Part shown: positions 6,040-10,920 of the stretch, piece by piece
How the letters are laid out: the number at the start of each line of letters is the position of its first letter
Position numbering within the stretch: the first letter of the stretch is position 1
Assembly: GCA_041686095.1 (NCBI GenBank)
Contig: JAWLEN010000076.1
Location: forward strand, 1 to 10,920
Direction: 5' to 3'
DNA: 10,920 bases
Source of the DNA: WJMT01 sp041686095
Lineage (GTDB): Bacteria; Acidobacteriota; Aminicenantia; Aminicenantales; Aminicenantaceae
Notes under the pieces: model-generated
Seen by the model: the letters and a program-made list of their open reading frames with translations, nothing else
Told to the model about the DNA's origin: nothing
Database searches by the model: none
Position numbers and translations under genes: made by a program

Positions 6040-8025
6040 TCAAAATTCGATCTTGTTGCTTTTCTGGTTTTTCTCTGATACAAAGTCAGTTAAAAGCTCA
6101 ATCACTTCGCCGCTTTTGTTAAAATCGAGTTTGTATACAGGCACATGGCTGATTAATTCCTGCACAAAGTCAAGATTCTGTTCCCACCATTCCCTGGTGA
6201 GAAGAGGTTTGATCAAGCAGGCTGATAATTTGGAAAGCGCTTGTGTTTTATTCTTTGCAGGATCGAGGCTGTTGGTTTGTGATTTATTCAAAAGAAAAAT
6301 TCCCTTTAGAGGAGCCGAAGAGTTGGAAACCAAGGGGACTTCACCGTGACTCCAGGTGCCAAAGACCCTGTATCCTTCTGGAAATTTACGGATGATGTTC
6401 CTGTCATCGCACAAAATTTTGGCTTTGTCTTTGAATAGTTTGACCATGGTTGACTTGCCTGCCTCAGAATGCCCTACAAAAAGAAGACCGTTTCCTCTGA
6501 AATCAACCGCACTTGAGTGGAGCAAACAACCGTTCTTGTGCGCTAAAACCCAGGCTAAAAAAATCTGGTCTGTGCTCATCATGGTCAAAGAATTCATTCC
6601 GCCTTTTAAAAAATAAGAGTTATCTTTGTGGTATATCCGGGCTCTTGTATGATCGTGATTGAAAACAGTAACCTGAGTGAAATCTTCTTCTGATTCATCA
6701 CTAATGGTGAGATAGATCCAGGAGTTCCCCTTTTTGTAGATGGCGTAAGGAGGGTGCTTGAATTTCAGCTCACCGAAATCGCTGCGGTCTATTCCATCCA
6801 GATTAAAATGGTGCGAGAGAACAATATCTTTTTTGGTCTCCCGGGTATAAAAATCATTGAAACTGGACCGGAAGGAGTCCTTTTTAAAGGGAAGGTCAGA
6901 GTTAACCTCAATGACCAGGTCTCCCACACTGAAATATCTTCGGTGATGTTTTTTCCAGTTCAGTTTGTAGTTTCGAATTTCTTTGGCGATCTCACACAGG
7001 TATTCCACTTTAGCGGTGTACCGCCTTTTTTCAAGATAGGAACAAGCCGGGCACCACTCGCACTCTTCTCTTAAGTCGCAGTTTCCGCAGTTTTCATCAA
7101 ATTCCTTATTAGACTTCACTTTGTCAGTCAGAGTCGGTATGAAATTCTCCCATCCGTCTTTGAAACTGCCCTGTCGAAGATCATATTTCAATGACGGGTC
7201 CTTGATAAAGCTGCAGAATGTCATTAGTCCGTACGGATCAATATGAAAACTCCGGTTAAAAGTCACACAGTAGGCAAAAAGATTATCCTGTTCAGGATTT
7301 ATTTTTCTGCATAGATCATCTCGGGATGCCATAGATTCATTATCTCTGGGAGGATGACTCATAAACTGAGCCACGATTTTTGGGTCCAATCTCTGTGCTT
7401 TGATTTCTTTGTTTTTAACCGGATTTCCTGAAGCCGAGAGATAAAGCCAGGAAACTCCGACACGCCAGAAAGGGCTTAAGGATTCAGCAAGCTCGACCAT
7501 ATCCTGGTATTGATGGTAGTTGTCTTTCATGGGAATTATTTGAATAACAAATCCCACTCCGGCTTCTTTAAGATAGGAAATTCCTCTCATGGCCGCTTCA
7601 AAAGACCCGGGATTTCGGGTGATATGGTCATTGACCTCTGGTGTGGCTCCGTAAACAGCGATCCATTTATGTCCTTTTCGCTTCATCAATCGGGCGATTT
7701 TCGGAGTGATCAGAGTGGCGTTGGTGTTCAAAGTATAGTGAGATGAATTTCGTGTGATATAGTCGAAAATATCAGGAAAATCACTCCGCAGCATGGGCTC
7801 TCCTCCTGAGATGAACCACTTGGAACATCCCAGAGACTTGGCCTCATTCACAAAAGTTTTAATCTCATCGAAAGTGATTTCTTCTTTTTTTAGAGAAGAG
7901 TCAGGGGGGATTCTCAGCCAGCAGTGACGGCAGTCGTTATTGCAGCGATAAGTCAAATCGAGATAGCCCTCCATAGGGATCCTGGGCAGTTCTGTTCTTG
8001 TTGAGATTCTGGAATATTTTTTCAT
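6040..8025 (-). CDS. Radical SAM/SPASM protein fused to an HPr-kinase-like domain
   Basis: This 661-aa protein is a fusion. Residues 18-350 are a radical SAM/SPASM enzyme: C28-x3-C32-x2-C35 (CNNDCRHC), SGGEP (73-77), then SPASM cysteines C253, C271, C313, C316, C322, C325 and C344, with an extra C328. Residues about 364-645 look like an HPr-kinase-related domain: LLHSSAV (501-507), P-loop GHSEAGKST (518-526), CDD (539-541) as metal-binding acids, and GTWSHGE (556-562). HprK-related kinases phosphorylate Ser on protein substrates, and relatives in lasso-peptide clusters phosphorylate the precursor C-terminal Ser (family knowledge). SPASM enzymes are normally 350-450 aa, so about 300 extra residues are unusual. 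It is the first gene of the minus-strand cluster. ATG 8023-8025 has no Shine-Dalgarno; an alternative start at Met18 would remove only residues before the core. Peptide crosslinking plus phosphorylation is inferred. Confidence 0.88.
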   Translation of the reverse strand: MKKYSRISTRTELPRIPMEGYLDLTYRCNNDCRHCWLRIPPDSSLKKEEITFDEIKTFVNEAKSLGCSKWFISGGEPMLRSDFPDIFDYITRNSSHYTLNTNATLITPKIARLMKRKGHKWIAVYGATPEVNDHITRNPGSFEAAMRGISYLKEAGVGFVIQIIPMKDNYHQYQDMVELAESLSPFWRVGVSWLYLSASGNPVKNKEIKAQRLDPKIVAQFMSHPPRDNESMASRDDLCRKINPEQDNLFAYCVTFNRSFHIDPYGLMTFCSFIKDPSLKYDLRQGSFKDGWENFIPTLTDKVKSNKEFDENCGNCDLREECEWCPACSYLEKRRYTAKVEYLCEIAKEIRNYKLNWKKHHRRYFSVGDLVIEVNSDLPFKKDSFRSSFNDFYTRETKKDIVLSHHFNLDGIDRSDFGELKFKHPPYAIYKKGNSWIYLTISDESEEDFTQVTVFNHDHTRARIYHKDNSYFLKGGMNSLTMMSTDQIFLAWVLAHKNGCLLHSSAVDFRGNGLLFVGHSEAGKSTMVKLFKDKAKILCDDRNIIRKFPEGYRVFGTWSHGEVPLVSNSSAPLKGIFLLNKSQTNSLDPAKNKTQALSKLSACLIKPLLTREWWEQNLDFVQELISHVPVYKLDFNKSGEVIELLTDFVSEKNQKSNKIEF

Positions 8026-8049
8026 TTGATTAATAGTTTATAAATTTGA

Positions 8050-8078
8050 ATTATATATCATTAGGACAGATAAATCTA
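8050..8078 (-). promoter_or_regulatory. Candidate promoter of the rSAM-kinase gene and cluster
   Basis: A perfect -10 TATAAT (minus strand, 8055-8050) has a poor -35 TAGATT at 17-bp spacing (8078-8073). Transcription would start near 8043, leaving a leader of only about 18 nt without a Shine-Dalgarno. The weak -35 could mean dependence on an activator; a 6-bp palindrome AAGAAT-AG-ATTCTT (8101-8114) lies upstream at about -65 and is a possible site. Confidence 0.42.
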
Positions 8079-8141
8079 TTGAGGAGAGTTGCTATTGGGA
8101 AAGAATAGATTCTTATAGAGCACGGTTCATATAGAAATAAA

Positions 8142-8170
8142 TTGACACTGCGATCAATATATGGTATTCA
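8142..8170 (+). promoter_or_regulatory. Weak candidate promoter facing the intergenic structured region
   Basis: Consensus -35 TTGACA (8142-8147) is followed after 17 bp by TATTCA (8165-8170), which matches the -10 consensus at only three positions. It points toward the hairpin element at 8238-8301, and no gene lies downstream until tRNA-Glu. If used, it would make a short non-coding RNA. Confidence 0.25.
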
Positions 8171-8237
8171 AAAAATAATGGTCCTCTATATCGTATCTTT
8201 CGTCGCGGCCTTTTTCTCTTTTCTATAAATGTTATAA

Positions 8238-8301
8238 GAGGAGGGCCCTGAGAGGAATCCTCGTTAAGATTCTTTGGAATGCCTTGGAAAAGGCCCTCCT
8301 C
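8238..8301. repeat. Perfect 10-bp inverted repeat with inner hairpins
   Basis: GAGGAGGGCC (8238-8247) is exactly complementary to GGCCCTCCTC (8292-8301), enclosing 44 nt. Inside are GAGG-AAT-CCTC (8252-8262) and GCCTT-GGAA-AAGGC (8281-8294), the latter with a GNRA-type tetraloop, which competes with the outer stem. No U-tract follows on either strand, so it is not a standard terminator. The structure may act as RNA or be part of a repeat element; function unknown. Confidence 0.6.
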
Positions 8302-8380
8302 GATGGTCGGGAATAATTAAACTCGCTATCATGATGTCATTAACCAAGGTCTTCGTCAATCATCTCAGAGGAGTATTTTA

Positions 8381-8411
8381 GGGGTGAAATTGAGATAAAC
8401 CATCTCACCCC
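8381..8411. repeat. Hairpin with 7-bp GC-rich stem
   Basis: GGGGTGA (8381-8387) pairs with TCACCCC (8405-8411). An alternative stem TGAGAT/ATCTCA (8391-8396 with 8402-8407) uses part of the same strand, so the two folds exclude each other in part. No T-run follows. Origin and role are unknown. Confidence 0.45.
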
Positions 8412-8600
8412 CCTCGATGACCACTTCCCAAATTAACCTGACCTATTAGTTTGAAAAGGGCAAAATCATGTCATTTTCATTGTTGGTGGTGTGTTAGGCA
8501 CATGATTCATTCATAAATTGAAAGATGAACCCAACAAACGCAATTAACGCATTCCTATGCCCTCTTAATTATCGGCCCAATAGATTCTATCATGAAATTA

Positions 8601-8621
8601 GAAATACTCACCTTTGGTCCT
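8601..8621 (+). repeat. Direct repeat, left copy
   Basis: GAAATACTCAC, two variable bases, then TTGGTCCT recurs at 8829-8849, with 19 of 21 positions identical. It lies 44 nt left of the long inverted-repeat element. The copies bracket that element but not at its edges, so they are not typical target-site duplications. Confidence 0.65.
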
Positions 8622-8665
8622 GAAAACTTTCTAAAACCGTGATGAACGCGATGTATATTATTCAT

Positions 8666-8809
8666 TAAGGGGAGAGGGCAAGGGATGAGGAATCCCCTGT
8701 GAGGGCTGAGCGGGCATGGTTCCTCTTTAGAGGAGAGCGAAGCCGAACCGGGAGAGAGATTCCACGCTGGGGAATCGAGCGGGTGACGAATCCCTTGCCC
8801 TTCCCCTTA
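8666..8809. repeat. Long inverted-repeat element, 20-bp arms with one bulge
   Basis: The left arm (8666-8686, beginning TAAGGGGA and ending CAAGGGAT) is complementary to the right arm (8790-8809, ATCCCTTG ... CCCCTTA) over 20 pairs with only G8674 unpaired. The 103-nt interior is GC-richer than its surroundings and holds smaller stems: TCCTCT-TT-AGAGGA (8721-8734) within GGTTC/GAACC (8718-8722 and 8745-8749), and GATTCC/GGAATC around 8758-8776. No coding potential is seen. It has the size and build of a non-autonomous inverted-repeat element or a structured RNA; I recognise no family. Confidence 0.7.
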
Positions 8810-8828
8810 GCTGTCAAATAAGCTTTCA

Positions 8829-8849
8829 GAAATACTCACGCTTGGTCCT
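8829..8849 (+). repeat. Direct repeat, right copy
   Basis: This is the second copy of the 21-nt repeat at 8601-8621, differing at two central bases. It ends 6 nt before the -35 box of the tRNA-Glu promoter and starts 19 nt after the long inverted repeat. Confidence 0.65.
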
Positions 8850-8855
8850 ATGAAA

Positions 8856-8884
8856 TTGACATATGAGGGTAAATCTGCTATTTT
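8856..8884 (+). promoter_or_regulatory. Sigma-70-type promoter of tRNA-Glu
   Basis: Consensus -35 TTGACA (8856-8861), a 17-bp spacer and -10 TATTTT (8879-8884) precede the tRNA by the expected distance; the start would be near 8891, about 11 nt before the mature 5' end. Confidence 0.65.
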
Positions 8885-8901
8885 TTTGGTTCCTCTTAAG
8901 T

Positions 8902-8977
8902 GGCGCTATCGTCTAGGGGACTAGGACGGGTGGTTCTCAGCCATCAAACCGGGGTTCGAATCCCCGTAGCGCTACCA
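8902..8977 (+). tRNA. tRNA-Glu (anticodon CUC), CCA encoded
   Basis: The 76-nt sequence folds as a class I tRNA. The acceptor stem pairs GGCGCTA (8902-8908) with TAGCGCT (8967-8973) with one G-U at the top; discriminator A8974 and an encoded CCA (8975-8977) follow. The D arm contains TCGTCTAGG, typical of tRNA-Glu. The anticodon loop is TTCTCAG (8934-8940), giving anticodon CTC at 8936-8938, which reads GAG. The T arm is CGGGG-TTCGAAT-CCCCG. In contrast, the tRNA-Leu gene in this window lacks an encoded CCA. Confidence 0.96.
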
Positions 8978-9002
8978 ACTTCTCTCTCCATTTAAAGCCT
9001 CG

Positions 9003-9030
9003 ATAATATTTGTTTATGAATAAATATTAT
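9003..9030. repeat. AT-rich 9-bp inverted repeat after tRNA-Glu
   Basis: ATAATATTT (9003-9011) is exactly complementary to AAATATTAT (9022-9030) across a 10-nt loop. It follows tRNA-Glu by 25 nt and precedes the aminotransferase promoter. The stem has no GC pair and no U-tract follows, so it is a poor terminator; an operator role for the downstream gene is possible. Confidence 0.4.
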
Positions 9031-9050
9031 GCAGGACTTTAGAATTCATG

Positions 9051-9079
9051 TTTAATTTTCATGTCTGAGGGTATATAAT
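9051..9079 (+). promoter_or_regulatory. Candidate promoter of the aminotransferase gene
   Basis: A perfect -10 TATAAT (9074-9079) has a weak -35 TTTAAT (9051-9056) at 17-bp spacing. Transcription would start near 9086, leaving a leader of about 28 nt containing AAGGAG (9103-9108). Confidence 0.55.
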
Positions 9080-9113
9080 TTTTTTATGAATTATTCAAGT
9101 AAAAGGAGTTATC

Positions 9114-10280
9114 ATGAATATTAAAAATTTTGTTTCGAAAAAAGTGGCATCCATTCCCAAATCAGCCATCCATGAGATGACCGCTTTATCTAAAAAAATA
9201 GAGGATGTGGCTTTTCTATCCTGGGCCAAGCCTACCTCCGGTACACCAGAAAACATAAAACAGGCCGCCTCTGAAGCCATCCACAAGGGATTGACCGGTG
9301 GTTATTCTGAAACAGCCGGTTTAGAAGATCTGCGAGTAGAGATTGCCAAAAAACTCAAACGCAAGAACAATATTTCAGCGGATCCATCTGAGATTCTGGT
9401 TACCGTCGGTGCGATTGAAGGTTTGTCTGCGGCCATCATGGCCGTGGTGGATCCCGGAGATGAAGTGATCATTCCAGTGCCTGGATATTCAACCCATATT
9501 CGGCAAGTTGAGTTGGCTTCTGGAAAGCCTGTTCTGGTTCCCACCATTGAGGAAAAAGGCTTCAAGCTGGACTTGAATCTAATCCAGGATGCGATAACGT
9601 CTAAGACCAAGGCACTTGTTTTCAGCTCTCCTAACAATCCAACAGGAGCGGCTTATAAAGAAGAAGAGCTGCGCGCAATCGCTGAAATCGCCCAAAAAAA
9701 TAATCTCATTGTCATCACTGACGAAGCTTATGAGTACTTCACTTTTGACGGAATCAAGCATTTTAGTATTGGCTCTATTGAAGACATCAAGGAACAAGTG
9801 ATCAGCACATTTACTTTCACCAAAACCTATGCCATGACCGGGTGGCGTGTTGGGTATGTGCATGCATCCAAAGAGTGGATTGATCAGATAAAGAAAGCTC
9901 ATATTCCATTGTGCATCTGTGCCCCTGTGGTGTCGCAGTACGCAGCCCTTGAGGCTCTGCGCGGTCCCCAGGACTGCATCGATCAGTTCCATGCCCACTA
10001 CCTGAAAACCAGAAACCTCATGTGTTCGCGGCTGGACAGGCTGGATCATGTGTTTACCTATCAGAAGCCCAAGGGATCTTATCTTATGTTTCCCAAAATG
10101 ATCCGACAGCAGGATCAAGATTCCCGCACATTTGCCATTGATCTGCTGCAGAAAGCCCATGTTTCAACCACCCCTGGAATTGCCTTTAAGGGGGAAGGTC
10201 ATGTGAGGATGTCTTTTTGTGTTCCTGAAGAGGAAATCAACAAAGCCTTTGACCGGATGGAGGAATATTTTTCTTCATAA
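9114..10280 (+). CDS. Class I/II pyridoxal-phosphate-dependent aminotransferase
   Basis: The 388-aa protein is a full-length fold-type I aminotransferase of the aspartate aminotransferase superfamily. Recognisable parts are GGYSETAGLEDLR (62-74), the cofactor-contacting SSPNNPTG (171-178), DEAYEYF (203-209), the Schiff-base lysine Lys237 in TFTKTYAMTGWRVGY with Arg245, and the carboxylate-binding Arg365 in VRMSF. Such enzymes transfer amino groups between an amino acid and a 2-oxo acid in the cytoplasm. Sequence alone does not fix the donor; aspartate, an aromatic amino acid or a related substrate are all possible. The ATG has a strong AAGGAG 5 nt upstream. The gene is on the opposite strand from the radical SAM cluster, beyond tRNA-Glu, so it is probably unrelated metabolism. 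The next gene starts 36 nt downstream on the same strand, suggesting an operon. Confidence 0.93.
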   Translation: MNIKNFVSKKVASIPKSAIHEMTALSKKIEDVAFLSWAKPTSGTPENIKQAASEAIHKGLTGGYSETAGLEDLRVEIAKKLKRKNNISADPSEILVTVGAIEGLSAAIMAVVDPGDEVIIPVPGYSTHIRQVELASGKPVLVPTIEEKGFKLDLNLIQDAITSKTKALVFSSPNNPTGAAYKEEELRAIAEIAQKNNLIVITDEAYEYFTFDGIKHFSIGSIEDIKEQVISTFTFTKTYAMTGWRVGYVHASKEWIDQIKKAHIPLCICAPVVSQYAALEALRGPQDCIDQFHAHYLKTRNLMCSRLDRLDHVFTYQKPKGSYLMFPKMIRQQDQDSRTFAIDLLQKAHVSTTPGIAFKGEGHVRMSFCVPEEEINKAFDRMEEYFSS

Positions 10281-10316
10281 AATAAAGTATTAATACATTT
10301 TTTTGAGGAGTCGACT

Positions 10317-10920
10317 GTGAATCAAGAAAAACCAAATCTCTGGAAAAAATTCGCATCATGGATTTCAAGAAAATGGGAAAAAGTCAAACCTTCGCCAGAA
10401 GTGAGAAAAGGGGCTGCCGCGGCATTGATGGTGCTGATTTTTATAGTGGCGGTCGCTAATGGTATTTTTGTTCGTCCCGGACTGCCAGGGCTTCTAAGTC
10501 CTTTAAGCGGGGCTCTTTTTTATTTGATTGCAGCCGCGGTTATGGTTTTATTGATTTCTCTTTTTATAAAGATCCTATTTGTGATACCCCGTTTCATCAC
10601 CTTTACCGGGATGGCCGCGTTGGCTGTTTTTGTCTATTATATGGCGGAGTTTCCGCTTAATCAGAGTCTTCTCAAAGGCATTATGTTGGGATTAAGCTGG
10701 GCTCTCATGGGAGGAGCCTTGGCTCAGATTTTTAAGAAGAAATTCAGCCGGAATTCTTTGATGAAAAAGATTTTTGTCATTGCAGCTCTTATTTTGACTG
10801 TGGGATTAAACATTTATATTTTTTTCTGGCTGAGTAATCCCGGGAGCCGAGACCATCTGGTTGAAGCCAAAGCATCTGTTTCTGAAGTTGAAACTCTGGA
10901 TATGCCAGATCCCTCCTTAC
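10317..10920 (+). CDS. Multi-pass membrane protein, N-terminal part (runs off window)
   Basis: An open frame starts at GTG 10317-10319, preceded by GAGGAG (10305-10310) at 6-nt spacing, and runs through the window end, giving 201 codons without a stop. The first 30 residues are charged (MNQEKPNLWKKF). Hydrophobic stretches at about 32-50, 64-90, 93-110, 118-138 and 151-171 suggest five membrane segments with a positive-inside KKKFSRNSLMKK loop (140-151). After the last segment the sequence becomes polar (GSRDHLVEAKASVSEVETLDMPDPS), probably entering a soluble domain beyond the window. I do not recognise the family. The gene lies 36 nt after the aminotransferase stop and is probably co-transcribed with it. 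Confidence 0.85.
   Translation, partial: MNQEKPNLWKKFASWISRKWEKVKPSPEVRKGAAAALMVLIFIVAVANGIFVRPGLPGLLSPLSGALFYLIAAAVMVLLISLFIKILFVIPRFITFTGMAALAVFVYYMAEFPLNQSLLKGIMLGLSWALMGGALAQIFKKKFSRNSLMKKIFVIAALILTVGLNIYIFFWLSNPGSRDHLVEAKASVSEVETLDMPDPSL

Larger units (their letters stand above)
8026..8901. other. Long non-coding intergenic region with structured repeats
   Basis: No reading frame with a plausible start, ribosome binding site or recognisable protein appears on either strand in these 876 nt. The stretch separates the minus-strand cluster from the plus-strand tRNA-Glu. It contains a candidate plus-strand promoter, a 10-bp perfect inverted repeat (8238-8301), a hairpin at 8381-8411, a pair of 21-nt direct repeats (8601-8621 and 8829-8849) and a 144-nt inverted-repeat element (8666-8809), each listed separately. 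The parts at 8312-8380 and 8420-8600 show nothing beyond short words such as a doubled AACGCA near 8540-8555. It could be a decayed mobile element, a repeat family or non-coding RNA. Confidence 0.7.

Noticed and set aside
8601..8849. CRISPR array
   Set aside because: Only two copies of a 21-nt word, 228 bp apart with a single structured insert, and no cas genes.
409..8977. Attachment-site duplication of tRNA-Leu or tRNA-Glu 3' ends
   Set aside because: No second copy of either tRNA 3' end beyond the generic GGTTCGA T-loop word was found, and no integrase is present, so no att site is called.
9579..10160. 193-aa minus-strand frame opposite the aminotransferase
   Set aside because: It lies wholly antisense to a well-recognised aminotransferase with all catalytic motifs and shows no motif of its own.

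Overview
The window is about 40% GC by eye and looks like a chromosomal segment of an uncultured or poorly sampled bacterium. Housekeeping genes sit at both ends: the 3' end of glmS, tRNA-Leu(UAA), tRNA-Glu(CUC), a class I/II aminotransferase and the start of a membrane protein. Promoters read as standard sigma-70 type (TTGACA, 17-bp spacer), and Shine-Dalgarno sites are AAGGAG-like. I cannot name the organism. The only taxonomic hint is the gene cluster, which resembles, from memory, cassettes reported in Syntrophobacter, Chlorobium and Methanocella.

Layout. Positions 2-307 hold the GlmS C-terminus and 409-494 tRNA-Leu with its promoter. A 13-codon micro-ORF with a strong ribosome binding site follows. 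At 694-2535 on the plus strand is an ABC exporter half-transporter. It converges on a five-gene minus-strand cluster running from 8025 down to 2542. In transcription order this encodes a 661-aa radical SAM/SPASM enzyme fused to an HPr-kinase-like domain, a 66-aa Cys-rich peptide, a second SPASM radical SAM enzyme, a class I SAM methyltransferase, and a third SPASM radical SAM enzyme. The last three genes are coupled by ATGA overlaps. Positions 8026-8901 carry no credible gene but contain inverted repeats, hairpins and a pair of near-identical direct repeats around a 144-nt inverted-repeat element. tRNA-Glu (8902-8977), the aminotransferase (9114-10280) and a truncated multi-pass membrane protein (from 10317) complete the window.

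How the genes fit together. The centre is best read as a biosynthetic cassette for a ribosomally made, post-translationally modified peptide (RiPP). The short peptide has a charged leader-like N-terminus and a C-terminus with three Cys-x-x triplets, ending Gly-Gly-Gly-Thr-Ser. Three paralogous SPASM enzymes could form radical-derived crosslinks, the methyltransferase could add a methyl group, the HPr-kinase-like domain could phosphorylate a Ser or Thr (possibly the C-terminal Ser), and the ABC transporter could export the product. The rSAM-kinase fusion, the three SPASM paralogues, the lack of an obvious stand-alone leader-binding PqqD protein, and a private promoter plus strong ribosome binding site for the peptide are the most interesting points. 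The chemistry is inferred from families and context; the sequence shows only the genes.
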